Positions 44,477 through 54,313 of a stretch of 64,000 nucleotides of DNA are shown here, piece after piece; positions within the stretch are counted from its first letter, which is position 1; the number at the start of each line of letters is the position of its first letter. The stretch is from Pseudoalteromonas piratica (GTDB taxonomy: Bacteria; Pseudomonadota; Gammaproteobacteria; Enterobacterales; Alteromonadaceae). The notes beneath the pieces are model-generated. The model saw only the letters and a list, made by a program, of their open reading frames with translations. It ran no database searches and was not told the DNA's origin. The DNA lies in assembly GCF_000788395.1 (NCBI RefSeq), contig NZ_CP009889.1:1054001-1118000 (forward strand), written 5' to 3'. The position numbers were made by a program, and so were the translations under genes.

Positions 44477-47071
44477 ATGCCCTTAGTTGTCTATTTTTTG
44501 TTGTTTTTACCTTTTTGCTTAGCTGCTAATACCCAGTTTGACAAAATTTTTGAAGACCACACCGCAGTGATGCTATTAATTGATCCAATGTCTGGTGATA
44601 TTGTCAAAGCAAACGATGCGGCTGCAAATTTTTATGGCTACCCCCTAGACGCACTAGAAAATAAATCCATTCAAGAAATTAATCTTTTCACTAAAGAGCA
44701 AGTTGCCGAAGAACGTAAAAACGCCAAATTACAAAAGCGCAATTACTTTATCTTTCGCCATCAAATTGCGAGCGGTGAGGTTAAAACTGTCGAAGTTTAT
44801 TCCGTACCTTTAGAGTATGCAGGCCGCACTTTGTTATTTTCAATCATTCAAGACATCTCTGAGCAACGCCAATACCAAAGTGATATCTGGCAATATCAAG
44901 AAAATCTTGAAGAAATGGTTGATGAGCAGCTTTCAACCATTAACGCAAAAAACAACAAAATTCATGCGATTTATTTAACTGGTATTACAACGCTTGTGAC
45001 TGTTGCACTGTTTTTGGTGTATTTGTTACGCATTACACGAAATGCTGAAAAGCGCAGTTTTGAGCTAAGTCAGATTGTTGAGCAAAGCCCCTCTGCCATC
45101 ATCACAACTGACCACAACGGTAATATCCTGTATCAAAATAATCACAGTATGCGCACGCTGTTTGCCAACATTAGCAAAAATAAAAATGTGTTTGCTGTGT
45201 TAGAAACGCTTGTGAACGACCAAACACGCTTAAATAATGCAATTAAACAACGTCAACCTTGGGTGTACGATTTGTCAGTCAATCAAGGTCACACGTTTTT
45301 GCGTGTTCACCTTTACCCAATTAACAGTAAGCAAAGTAGTAAAAGTGGTTATGTATTCATCCTTGACGATATTACAAAACAAAAACAAGATGAAAAGCAA
45401 TTAAGGCTTACTTCAACCGTATTCCAAACTGCCACTGAAGCAGTGATGATTTGTGATAAGCATTACAAAATACAAGCGGTCAACGAAGCATTTACCAAAA
45501 TCACAGGATTTGACAGCCACGAAGTGCTCAATCAAACACCCGAAATTTTAAGCGCTGGGCTTAAAAATGAATCGATTTATAAAAATATTCAACATCAGCT
45601 CGATGAAAATAATCAATGGCAGGGCGAAATTTCGAATCGTCGTAAGAGTGGTGAAATTTACTATGAATGGCTTTCAATAACAGCGCTAAGAGACAATAGC
45701 GGAGAGATTGACGCTTTTGTTGCATTATTTAGCGATATTACCAAACGAAAAAAAGCCGAAAGTAAGATTTACCAACAAGCTAACTATGATTCACTCACTG
45801 GGCTTGCCAACCGGAATTTATTTTTAGATAGGTTTGAGCAAGCGCTCAATAAAGCCGAACGTGACCATAGTTACGTCACCTTGTTATTTATCGACTTAGA
45901 TGGTTTTAAACATGTAAATGATACGCTTGGTCATTCTCAAGGCGACTTATTACTGAAGCAAACCGCACAACGACTGTCGGCAACGTTGCGCAAATCTGAC
46001 ACCATCACACGCCTCGGTGGTGATGAATTTGCTGTACTAATTTCCACTGAAAAGTGTGATTTTAATATTCGTAAAGTCGCAGGCAAGATTCAAACCGCCA
46101 TTGCACGTCCTTTTGAGCTTGAAAATGCCCAAGGGTTTGTGTCTGCCAGTATTGGCATCACCAGTTATCCAAATGATGGAAAAGATGTTGAAACACTAAT
46201 GCGTAAAGCTGACAGTGCTATGTATAAAGCCAAAGCGAATGGTAAAAATAACTTTCAGTTTTTTACCGCAGAAATGGATGAAAAAGCACTTAAACGCCGC
46301 GCACTTGAAAGTGAACTGCGTCTCGCGATTGAAAAGCAGCAATTTATTGTCCATTACCAAGCTATTTTTGATACAGAAAAGAACCATATTTATGCATCAG
46401 AAGCCCTCGTGCGCTGGCAACATCCTGAAAAAGGGCTGTTATCCCCCTTCCATTTTATTGAGTTAGCAGAAGAGCTTGGGCTTATCGCTGACATTGGAGA
46501 GTTTGTTCTAAACACAGCATGTGACTGCGCAGCGAGTTGGCACAAATCATTTGATAATGCGCCAAGTATCAGTGTGAATATTTCAAGTATGCAATTTCAG
46601 CGTGATGGCTTTTTAGAAAGTATCGAAAATGCGCTAAACAAAAGTGGGCTGCCAGCTGAAAAATTGATATTGGAAATTACTGAAAGCGTCTTTATTGAAA
46701 ATGACCAAAAAACCATAACACAACTCACTAAACTCGCAGACAGTGGTATTAAAATCGCCATTGATGACTTTGGCACTGGCTATTCATCTCTCAGCTATTT
46801 GAAGAAATTTCCAGTCAACAAGTTGAAAATTGATCGCAGTTTTATCAGTGATATCGAACATAATCATGAAAACCAAGCGCTCACAAAAGCGATTATTGCA
46901 ATGGGCCAAAGTTTAAAATTAGAGGTCATAGCTGAAGGTGTTGAAACACGCGATCAAATGCAGTGGCTGAAAGATTCTGAGTGTGCATTAATTCAAGGTT
47001 ATTGGTTTGCCAAACCAAGTGATCACGAAGATTTTAAAACATTGTTATTCAAACACAATTTAAGACGCTAA
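44477..47071 (+). CDS. Membrane-bound PAS-GGDEF-EAL cyclic-di-GMP enzyme
   Basis: An 864-residue protein. A signal-anchor or signal peptide (1-17) leads into a PAS domain (about 20-130), then a coiled region and a membrane helix (about 163-185), so this PAS should be periplasmic. Two cytoplasmic PAS domains follow (about 195-300 and 310-425). A GGDEF domain (about 430-595) has an intact RLGGDEFAVL and an RKSD inhibitory-site pattern five residues before it. An EAL domain (about 610-860) has SEALVRWQHPEKGLL and DDFGTGYSSLSYL. Both catalytic halves look intact, so it could make and degrade cyclic-di-GMP under periplasmic control. Its stop lies 2 bases from that of the convergent kinase gene. 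Confidence 0.9.
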   Translation: MPLVVYFLLFLPFCLAANTQFDKIFEDHTAVMLLIDPMSGDIVKANDAAANFYGYPLDALENKSIQEINLFTKEQVAEERKNAKLQKRNYFIFRHQIASGEVKTVEVYSVPLEYAGRTLLFSIIQDISEQRQYQSDIWQYQENLEEMVDEQLSTINAKNNKIHAIYLTGITTLVTVALFLVYLLRITRNAEKRSFELSQIVEQSPSAIITTDHNGNILYQNNHSMRTLFANISKNKNVFAVLETLVNDQTRLNNAIKQRQPWVYDLSVNQGHTFLRVHLYPINSKQSSKSGYVFILDDITKQKQDEKQLRLTSTVFQTATEAVMICDKHYKIQAVNEAFTKITGFDSHEVLNQTPEILSAGLKNESIYKNIQHQLDENNQWQGEISNRRKSGEIYYEWLSITALRDNSGEIDAFVALFSDITKRKKAESKIYQQANYDSLTGLANRNLFLDRFEQALNKAERDHSYVTLLFIDLDGFKHVNDTLGHSQGDLLLKQTAQRLSATLRKSDTITRLGGDEFAVLISTEKCDFNIRKVAGKIQTAIARPFELENAQGFVSASIGITSYPNDGKDVETLMRKADSAMYKAKANGKNNFQFFTAEMDEKALKRRALESELRLAIEKQQFIVHYQAIFDTEKNHIYASEALVRWQHPEKGLLSPFHFIELAEELGLIADIGEFVLNTACDCAASWHKSFDNAPSISVNISSMQFQRDGFLESIENALNKSGLPAEKLILEITESVFIENDQKTITQLTKLADSGIKIAIDDFGTGYSSLSYLKKFPVNKLKIDRSFISDIEHNHENQALTKAIIAMGQSLKLEVIAEGVETRDQMQWLKDSECALIQGYWFAKPSDHEDFKTLLFKHNLRR

Positions 47072-47073
47072 CG

Positions 47074-48429
47074 TTATGCTTGTAGAAGGTGGTTTTCTGC
47101 AAGCGGCAATGTAATCGTAAACTCGCTGCCAGACTCATTTGAAGTAACACTTAAATTACCTTTGTGTTCATCACATATAATGCGATAACAAATAGCTAAA
47201 CCCAGGCCCGTTCCCTCGCCGATTGGTTTAGTGGTGTAAAAGGGTGTAAAAATATCTTTTAAGTCTGCTTGGGGTATACCACACCCTGTATCCCGAATGC
47301 TGATTACGATATTTTGTTCTTTGACCATCGACGCGATAAATATTTCACCATCGCCATCAAACGACTGTTTTGCATTTATAATCAAGTTCATAAACACTTG
47401 ATTAAGCTTACTCATATTTACTGTGGTTTCTGGCAGTGGATTAAGAGTCAAATGCACCTTACACGTATCTTTTAATTCATTTCTTAGAATATTGAGCGTC
47501 GACTCAATGCCTTTGTTAATATCGCTTAGCTCGTGAACATCTGAATCCCCACGCGAGAAGCGCTTTAAATCCAGCATTATTTGTTTCGCAGAGTTTAGTC
47601 CATTCACAGTTTCCGATGTCAACTCAGTCAAATCATCTAAAATATATGTAAGCTCATCATCAAATACGCGGCTTTTAATTTCATTTGATACTGAAGGGTC
47701 ATTTTTTAATGCAGTAAATCGCGAGATGACGTCAGGTAAGTAATCCTGCTTTATGGTGTTGATATTGCTTATTGCAAAGCCAAGAGGCGTATTAATTTCA
47801 TGGGCAATGCCCGCTGATAGCACACCCAATGCCGCCATTTTTTCAGATTCAATCATCACGCTTTGATTATGAGCTAATTGCGCCAAGCTTTCTTGTAACT
47901 CGCGATTACTTCGCTCTAACCGTAATTGAGTTTGTTGTAGTTCCAAACGATACTGTGCAGAGGCAATGCGTGGCGCTGCGATATTGGCAATAACTTGCAA
48001 TAATGCCATTTCAAATTCTGAATAGTCACCTACTTTGTCTGACTCTGAGTCAATAACGGCTATCGTGCACCCTTCATAAATCACAGGCACTGCAAGTTCA
48101 GATAATCCCTCAAACTGGTCATTTATGTAACGGCTATCAACACGCGTATCAGAGACAGTTTCTGCAATGCCAGTTTCAGCGACGGTGCCCACAATGCCCT
48201 TGCCAATTGGAATTTCAATGCGCTCAAAAATCTCACGATCTTTTGGGTTTTTAATACCATACGCCGCCATTTGCACCAATTTATCTTCGTTGCGAAGATA
48301 AATAACACAATCCTCAAATGACATAATTTCGCCAACGCCCTGCGCAATCGACCACAGCAAATCATCGAGTTCAGCCTGATTCAACATGGCAAGTGCAAAC
48401 GCATTTATTTTATCTACACCATAAAACAT
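47074..48429 (-). CDS. Soluble GAF-domain histidine kinase
   Basis: A 451-residue protein with no membrane segment. A GAF domain (about 15-165) with AVIDSESDKVGDYSEFE is followed by a coiled coil (about 165-200), the phosphoacceptor box MAALGVLSAGIAHEINTPLG and an HATPase with NLIINAKQSFDG, DTGCGIPQADL, FTPFYTTKPIGEGTGLGLA. No response regulator is adjacent, so it is an orphan kinase; the ligand or light/redox input of the GAF is unknown. Confidence 0.88.
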   Translation of the reverse strand: MFYGVDKINAFALAMLNQAELDDLLWSIAQGVGEIMSFEDCVIYLRNEDKLVQMAAYGIKNPKDREIFERIEIPIGKGIVGTVAETGIAETVSDTRVDSRYINDQFEGLSELAVPVIYEGCTIAVIDSESDKVGDYSEFEMALLQVIANIAAPRIASAQYRLELQQTQLRLERSNRELQESLAQLAHNQSVMIESEKMAALGVLSAGIAHEINTPLGFAISNINTIKQDYLPDVISRFTALKNDPSVSNEIKSRVFDDELTYILDDLTELTSETVNGLNSAKQIMLDLKRFSRGDSDVHELSDINKGIESTLNILRNELKDTCKVHLTLNPLPETTVNMSKLNQVFMNLIINAKQSFDGDGEIFIASMVKEQNIVISIRDTGCGIPQADLKDIFTPFYTTKPIGEGTGLGLAICYRIICDEHKGNLSVTSNESGSEFTITLPLAENHLLQA

Positions 48430-48518
48430 AATGCACGCCCCTCAGTGTTCATAACTACTAGTATAGTGCAAAGAACGTAACACCTTTAATTGCAAAACAT
48501 CAAAGGTGAAGACAAAAG

Positions 48519-49901
48519 CTAGGATTCACGGGTTAAACTCGGCTGAGTTAATGGGTTGTCATCATTGCGGATAAGTTTCTTTTTAAACTCGCGTTTAAGT
48601 AATAAATGACTTACCGCTGCTTGAATAAACACTGTGGCGATAGAGCAATACCAAATTTGTTCAATGTAAAAATCGTCTTGGTAGACTAAATAGATAACGG
48701 AGATTGCAAACAAAGATAAGCGAGTGAAAGTGCTAAGCAGCGCAGGCCATGTATTACCTAAAGCCTGAAACATCCCTGAAATTGCAAACACATAACCAGC
48801 AGGCACAAAATTAACACCAACAAAACTTAAAAAGGTTGCCGCTATTAAAATGACTTGTTGGCTTTCACTAAATCCAGAGACAAAAAAGCTCGGTACCCAT
48901 AAACATAACAGCATTAATAAAGCCATTAAGCCACAGGTAAGTAATGCGGTTGTGGTAAAGGTTTTATAGACTCGGTCAATTTTACCCGCAGCATAATTTT
49001 GACCCGCAATAGCTGGTGCTGCAAAGGCAATAGCCATAACGGGTAAAAACAGTGATTGCATAATTCTAGAGCCTAAGCCAAAACCTGCTTGTGCTTCGGC
49101 CGACACGCGGCTTAATGCCCAATAAATTATCGACATATAAAGAAAGGTTAAGAAAAATTCGCCACCTGATGGCAAGCCGATATTTAAGATTTTTCTGACT
49201 GTTTTAATGTTTAACGAGAACGACAACCAATCAACACGTAAATATTGCTCCTGTCGATTGAAATAGCGGATTAACAGTACAAATGACAACGCCATTGACA
49301 CACTACTCGCTAATCCTGCACCAGCAACACCCAGTTCAATGCCGTGTCCCCATCCGGTGATCATGATGGGTGATAAAATAATGTTGGCAATAACCCCAAT
49401 AATGGATAGTGTCATGACGGGTTTTACCACCCCCGTGCCACGTAGCGCTGCACTTAGCGCAGTAAACACAAACTGCATTAATAGTGATGGTAAAAAGTAA
49501 TAAAAGTAATTTTTAGCTAATGTTTGTGTTGTCACATCGGCTGCCATAAAACTAAAAAAGTAGTCTGCAAACAGATATCCAAACACAGTGAAAAGCAAGG
49601 TTGCCCAACTGGCAAGCGCCAGGGCCTGATTACAAAGATGGTTTGCCTCATCATGGTCTTTTCTGCCAACGGCATGAGACACTAACGTTGCACAACCAAT
49701 ATTGAGTACTTGTGTTAACGCCATGACAAAAAAGAACACACTGCCAGCGCTACTCACTGCTGCAATTGCTTCAGAGCCAAGGCGTCCAACAAAATATAAA
49801 TCGACTAAAAAGTACAGTGTCTGAATAAATAAACCAATCGCAATTGGCACTGCCATGGCAATAATATGTTTGGAAATATTCCCTTTAGTGAGGTCTTGCA
49901 T
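48519..49901 (-). CDS. MATE-family multidrug efflux transporter
   Basis: A 460-residue protein with 12 predicted helices. It opens LTKGNISKHIIAMAVPIAIG, with the two MATE halves visible (VDLYFVGRLGSEAIAAVS; SPIMITGWGHGIELGVAGAG; AGQNYAAGKIDRVYK). MATE pumps export cationic drugs with Na+ or H+. It stands alone upstream of the orphan kinase gene on the same strand. Confidence 0.88.
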   Translation of the reverse strand: MQDLTKGNISKHIIAMAVPIAIGLFIQTLYFLVDLYFVGRLGSEAIAAVSSAGSVFFFVMALTQVLNIGCATLVSHAVGRKDHDEANHLCNQALALASWATLLFTVFGYLFADYFFSFMAADVTTQTLAKNYFYYFLPSLLMQFVFTALSAALRGTGVVKPVMTLSIIGVIANIILSPIMITGWGHGIELGVAGAGLASSVSMALSFVLLIRYFNRQEQYLRVDWLSFSLNIKTVRKILNIGLPSGGEFFLTFLYMSIIYWALSRVSAEAQAGFGLGSRIMQSLFLPVMAIAFAAPAIAGQNYAAGKIDRVYKTFTTTALLTCGLMALLMLLCLWVPSFFVSGFSESQQVILIAATFLSFVGVNFVPAGYVFAISGMFQALGNTWPALLSTFTRLSLFAISVIYLVYQDDFYIEQIWYCSIATVFIQAAVSHLLLKREFKKKLIRNDDNPLTQPSLTRES

Positions 49902-49940
49902 AAATTTAGCTAAATTCCATTTTGTCTTTGAAAGGTACTG

Positions 49941-50387
49941 TTAACGTGCTTTGGCAAGTGCTTTATCTAATTCATCAGCAAACGCTTTTTTATCCGCATT
50001 TGAAAGTGCACTCGGGCCACCTGTTTCCACCCCACTGGCACGTAAAGTATCAAAAAAGTCACGCATATTTAAACGCGATTTAATATTACTAGCAGTTAGC
50101 AGTTCACCGCGAGGAGTTAAGGCAATTGCTTGTTTAGTAATAACTTCATCAGCAAGTGGGATATCTTGCGTAATCACTAAATCACCAGGGGCAACACGTT
50201 GTGCAATCACGTTATCCGCCACATCAAAGCCTTTTTCAACCTGTAAACGTTTTATAAATTGCGAAGGAGGAATGCGAAAACTATGATTCGCAATAAAGGT
50301 CGTCATGATTTGCGTGCGTTCAGCAGCGCGAAACAAAATTTCTTTAATCACAACCGGACAGGCATCAGCGTCTACCCAAATATTCAT
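49941..50387 (-). CDS. yaiI: YaiI/YqxD family protein (DUF188)
   Basis: A 148-residue protein beginning [20 protein letters not shown], with [20 protein letters not shown] and [21 protein letters not shown]; these are constant in the UPF0178/DUF188 family. The acidic residues recall a PIN-like nuclease fold, but no activity has been established. Length is normal. Confidence 0.9.
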   Translation of the reverse strand: MNIWVDADACPVVIKEILFRAAERTQIMTTFIANHSFRIPPSQFIKRLQVEKGFDVADNVIAQRVAPGDLVITQDIPLADEVITKQAIALTPRGELLTASNIKSRLNMRDFFDTLRASGVETGGPSALSNADKKAFADELDKALAKAR

Positions 50388-50451
50388 AAATTACCTATAA
50401 CCACATTTTTTGCCAGATTATACGGGAACAAATAGGTTAAAAGCGAATGAA

Positions 50452-51705
50452 TCAATGCTTTAATCTAACGTTCGTAAAATCAAGGGTAAAGGTTGTGCCC
50501 TGCTTATCAGATGTAACACTAATGGTAATTGCTAACCGATCACACAGGCGTTTTACAATGGCAAGCCCAAAACCAAGCCCTTGGCTGCTTTCGCTTTTTA
50601 CGCCTTGTTCAAATACGGTATCAATAATTTGGTTATCAATCCCCTTGCCAGAATCACATAAAGTCAAACACCCTTGGTCATAACTAATAGCAATCATGCC
50701 ACCATGTGTATGGTGAAATGCATTGCTAATTAAATTACTGAGTACCATTTTTAATGCATCTTGATTGCTGATAATTGTGGTATCAGGGGTCACATTGATA
50801 GCAAGTTCAATCGCTTTATTTTCAATTAATTTATGATGAACCAAAATAGCTTGCTCTATTAGCGGTAGCAGTTTTATGTCACTCAATTCATAGTCTTGCT
50901 CTCGTGCCATTGCTAATAAGCCAGACACCGACTGCTGCATATCACGTTGTGCATTCTCAATTCGGGATACCAATACCTGCTGTTCGTCGCTAAGAGGTGT
51001 TTCTTTTAATAACGCAAGCGCACCAACACTAATCGCGATTGGCGTACGTAACTCGTGTGAGGCATCTCGGGTAAAGTTTTGTTCACGTTCAATAAATTTT
51101 TGTACTCGTGTAAAAGCATTATCAAGTGCCTTGGCAAACACCCCTACTTCATCTTGTTTAAACTGTGAGGAAAAGCCAACTGGCATCTGATCCGATTGCG
51201 TGTTCGAAATAAGTTCATTTAATGTTTTTATTGGCTTAGTGATGCGTTTAGCTAAAAACCATGCAACTAAGATCACAATGAGTAATATAAAAGTGACAAA
51301 GAATAATGAAAAACTCAGCATGCCCCCTTTATTTTTCCTCACAATCAGTTGCTCGCTCACTTCAGCAACCAAATAGCCCTTAGTTAAAGCCACGATATGA
51401 TAGTGCTTGTCCCCCTCTCCAGGAAATTCAGTACGATTTGGTTCATCAAGTAAGATGTTATAAATGACTTTCGGCAAAGCTTCTTTTGACTCTACATAAT
51501 TAACAAAAGGGTAATGCGTCAAAATAGCTTGGTTTGTTGCCAACTGCTGCTCAACTTGCTCGCGCTCACCGTTTAGAATAAAGCGAAAGAAGCCATCTTC
51601 GACTTCATAAGAAAAAATAAACCCTAAACCAATAAAGAGTGTACTGACAAATAAAGCAATGCTGATAAACGACGTAATAATGCGCGTTCGAATTAATGTA
51701 AACAC
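50452..51705 (-). CDS. HAMP-domain sensor histidine kinase
   Basis: A 417-residue membrane kinase with a GTG start. It has helices at about 10-32 and 132-152, a periplasmic sensor of roughly 100 residues, HAMP (about 152-205), the H box FTRDASHELRTPIAIS, and HATPase with NLISNAFHHT, DSGKGI and GLGFGLAIV. It follows its response regulator by 12 bases. The sensed signal is unknown. Confidence 0.9.
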   Translation of the reverse strand: MFTLIRTRIITSFISIALFVSTLFIGLGFIFSYEVEDGFFRFILNGEREQVEQQLATNQAILTHYPFVNYVESKEALPKVIYNILLDEPNRTEFPGEGDKHYHIVALTKGYLVAEVSEQLIVRKNKGGMLSFSLFFVTFILLIVILVAWFLAKRITKPIKTLNELISNTQSDQMPVGFSSQFKQDEVGVFAKALDNAFTRVQKFIEREQNFTRDASHELRTPIAISVGALALLKETPLSDEQQVLVSRIENAQRDMQQSVSGLLAMAREQDYELSDIKLLPLIEQAILVHHKLIENKAIELAINVTPDTTIISNQDALKMVLSNLISNAFHHTHGGMIAISYDQGCLTLCDSGKGIDNQIIDTVFEQGVKSESSQGLGFGLAIVKRLCDRLAITISVTSDKQGTTFTLDFTNVRLKH

Positions 51706-51717
51706 AATCTCAATCTC

Positions 51718-52416
51718 TTAAAAGGTTAAACTAAAGCCAACACCATGAATGGTTTTAATGATTGCTTGCTCGAAGGGTTTATCAAGCACTTTTCGAAGTT
51801 GATAAAAATGCGAGCGTAATGCATCTGAATCGGTTGGTTCATCTCCCCAAATTTTGTCGCACAACTCAGAACGCGAGACAGCCCTTGGATAGGCTTCCAT
51901 CAAAATACGTAAGATTGCGAACCCTATCGGCTGAAGATGAATTTCAGTGCCTGCACGAATCACCTGTTTGCTGGCAAAATCTAACACCAGCTCAGTGTCG
52001 TCACGACCTAATTTGAGTTGTTTACTTTTGGCACTCACTTGTTGACGCTGAGTTATCGCTAAGCAGCGAACATAGAGCTCTTCGAGTTCAAATGGTTTTG
52101 TTAAATAATCATCCGCTCCTTGCTCAAATCCCATTACCTTATCGCTTAACGTGTCACGTGCCGTTAGCATAATAATCGGAATATGACGTTCTGCTTGAGC
52201 GCGTATTGCTTGACACACAACCAGACCATCCTTTTTTGGTAGTGCGATATCCAAGATAATACAGTCGTAAAAGTGTGAAAGTGCTAACGTAATTCCTTGT
52301 TCACCATCGTAAGCAAAATCCATAATAGCTTCTCGGTTGCTAAAGTAGCTGGCAATATTATTGGCAATTGCCACATTATCTTCCACCAGAAGTACTTTAA
52401 GCTGTTGTTCTTTCAT
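51718..52416 (-). CDS. OmpR-family response regulator
   Basis: A 232-residue regulator: receiver domain with acidic pocket (LLVEDN) and phosphoacceptor Asp in CIILDIALPKKDG, Lys in DYLTKPFEL. A winged-helix DNA-binding domain (about 130-230) contains SRSELCDKIWG and LRSHFYQLRKVLDK. It is the first gene of a two-gene operon with the HAMP kinase. The divergent short frame at 52488 and the DJ-1-like gene beyond it are possible targets. Confidence 0.92.
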   Translation of the reverse strand: MKEQQLKVLLVEDNVAIANNIASYFSNREAIMDFAYDGEQGITLALSHFYDCIILDIALPKKDGLVVCQAIRAQAERHIPIIMLTARDTLSDKVMGFEQGADDYLTKPFELEELYVRCLAITQRQQVSAKSKQLKLGRDDTELVLDFASKQVIRAGTEIHLQPIGFAILRILMEAYPRAVSRSELCDKIWGDEPTDSDALRSHFYQLRKVLDKPFEQAIIKTIHGVGFSLTF

Positions 52417-52487
52417 TTTAAATGTTCCTTTTACGCTTAATCTACAACGCTAGCATTTAAAGGTAATTAACGTAAGGGGTTAACGTG

Positions 52488-52658
52488 ATGAATAGCCACA
52501 TAAGTGCACTCATTGCACTATTAAGTGCGATGAGTGCCAGTGTAAATTGTTTCACAAACATTAGCTTTCTCATTAAAGCGACTGAACGTCTGTCAGCAAT
52601 GTTGCGATTTCCGGATTCTCTGGAAACTTCTTTTGTGCAGCTGATAGATGATTTTTAG
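52488..52658 (+). CDS. Possible 56-residue small hydrophobic protein
   Basis: A short frame (MNSHISALIALLSAMSASVN at its start) with a good AAGGGG ribosome site 8 bases upstream. It diverges from the response regulator. One hydrophobic segment (about 5-30) suits a small membrane protein. Its second half is antisense to the 3' end of the DJ-1-like gene, which weakens the case. I recognise no family. Confidence 0.3.
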   Translation: MNSHISALIALLSAMSASVNCFTNISFLIKATERLSAMLRFPDSLETSFVQLIDDF

Positions 52659-53694
52659 CAGTGTTGAAATCATTGTCTGCCAGCAGGGTTTTCGCAATTG
52701 CTAGTTCAATAGCAGGATGGTTGACATCGCTGCTTGTAACCTTAAGTAACGTCAGCGCGGCTTCTCGTTCCATCTGGCTTTGCGCGTGCTTACCTAAATA
52801 GACGCCAAGCATCGCAAGTAGCATACTATCGTAGTCTTGTTTACTTGCGTTATAAGTAGCTAGTGCAGCGGTTTTATCAGCGACAAATTGCTCTGCTAGT
52901 TTAATGGTACGATCATCTTTAAACTCGATACTTTTCTCAAGAGTTAGACCCAACTTTTTGGCCACAGCAATTGCAGTATCAGTGGTAGAAAAAGGGTTTT
53001 GTCCCGTTAATAAATTGCCATCAAAACTTACTTGATTAAACATTAAGCTATCTTGTTGATATAAAGCGCCTTGCTCGCTTAATTTATCGGCTAGAGAAAA
53101 AGGCATTTGCCATTTTTTAGTAAACGCGCTCTCCTCTAAATTGGTAAAGCCAGATACACGCTTGCCCGCTAGCAAGTACTCACCACTACTTAATTTAACA
53201 TCCAATAATGCAGCAGGCCCATGACACACAGCGCCAATAACGCCATCATTTTCATACACTTGTTTTATTATTTGTTTCACTGAATTGTCTGTTGCTAAAT
53301 CAAACATCGGGCCTTTTCCGCCAACCACATAAACAGCATCGAAGTCTTGATGATTCAACGTAGCGAGTTTTTGCGTATTTTCTAATTGCGCTACAGCGCT
53401 TTTATCGTCTAAAAATTTGGCATTGTACTGTTTCGCTTTGTTGTATTTATCTGCCAATACTTTGCCCCCTTTTGGCGAAGCAAATGTTACTTTTGCACCT
53501 GCAGCTTTAAAAACCAAATACGACTTACTCATTTCATCAAATTCGTAACCTGGTTTTATCAATTCTCCCTGCGCATCAGTTTCGCCATAACTGCTTAAGA
53601 CCATTAAAATATGCTTTTGCTCATCCGCCATTAAATTAAGTGAAGAAAGGCCGAGTAAACTTGCTAGTAAAGTGTGTTTAATTGGGTTTGTCAT
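52573..53694 (-). CDS. Periplasmic DJ-1/PfpI (Hsp31-like) protein with helical C-terminal extension
   Basis: A 373-residue protein with a signal peptide (about 1-23). Residues 25-250 form a DJ-1/PfpI class I amidotransferase-like domain with the nucleophile elbow GAVCHGPAALLDV, an upstream YVVGGKGPMFDL and the Hsp31-like PGYEFDEMSKSYLVFKAAG. The last 110 residues are helical and TPR-like (ALTLLKVTSSDVNHPAIELA, AKKFPENPEIATLLT-type ending), an unusual addition. Hsp31 relatives act as glyoxalases or chaperones. It is monocistronic upstream of the two-component operon. Confidence 0.85.
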   Translation of the reverse strand: MTNPIKHTLLASLLGLSSLNLMADEQKHILMVLSSYGETDAQGELIKPGYEFDEMSKSYLVFKAAGAKVTFASPKGGKVLADKYNKAKQYNAKFLDDKSAVAQLENTQKLATLNHQDFDAVYVVGGKGPMFDLATDNSVKQIIKQVYENDGVIGAVCHGPAALLDVKLSSGEYLLAGKRVSGFTNLEESAFTKKWQMPFSLADKLSEQGALYQQDSLMFNQVSFDGNLLTGQNPFSTTDTAIAVAKKLGLTLEKSIEFKDDRTIKLAEQFVADKTAALATYNASKQDYDSMLLAMLGVYLGKHAQSQMEREAALTLLKVTSSDVNHPAIELAIAKTLLADNDFNTAKNHLSAAQKKFPENPEIATLLTDVQSL

Positions 53695-53776
53695 AACATG
53701 CTCCTTTTGATTGTTGAGTGCAATCTAACAAGGGGCATGTGAAGAAAGTGTGAAGTGAAAAGTGACGCTTTAAAAA

Positions 53777-54103
53777 TTAGCTATTTTTTCTAACCGAAGT
53801 CATAAACTGTTCAACCTTGAGCGTAATGAATTCATCGACCGCTTCTTCAATCGATTCAACAGTGAAATTATGTAACTCAAGCACACGATCTGCTTGGTTT
53901 TCACTTATCAACTTGTCATTCAGTAAAAATTCCCACTCCGGTAACGACTTGTCATAACGCGGGATAACATTCAGTGCAACAAAAGGATAACTAAAATCAA
54001 CCTTGTTTATCAGGCGGCAAAAGTCTTCAACATAATCGGCACCCGTCGGACCTAAGCAACCAGGTTCTAAACGAAAACGAATCATTAATTTTATATTAGA
54101 CAT
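53777..54103 (-). CDS. Unrecognised small conserved-looking protein
   Basis: I start at the ATG at 54103 (108 residues), which has an AAAGGGTGG ribosome site; a longer frame to 54145 has none. Soluble, acidic, with IKLMIRFRLEPGCLGPTGAD at the N-terminus and a VIPRYDKSLPEWEF motif. No family is recognised with confidence. It stands alone between the DJ-1-like gene and mscS. Confidence 0.65.
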   Translation of the reverse strand: MSNIKLMIRFRLEPGCLGPTGADYVEDFCRLINKVDFSYPFVALNVIPRYDKSLPEWEFLLNDKLISENQADRVLELHNFTVESIEEAVDEFITLKVEQFMTSVRKNS

Positions 54104-54313
54104 ATACCACCCTTTATTTATTAACAGCTGCAAAACACTGTTCAATTCAAACTATGTGATCGTTCTTAACATTTCGCAAGTGAATGTTTAGTAAATTATT
54201 GATAAATCAATTTTAGCGGCTTTGCCATTAAGTAGTAACTAAACAATTTTTTGTCACTTGAACACCAAGATAAGATAGCTTAGTGTATATTTTTTAACTA
54301 AACGGGAACACTC

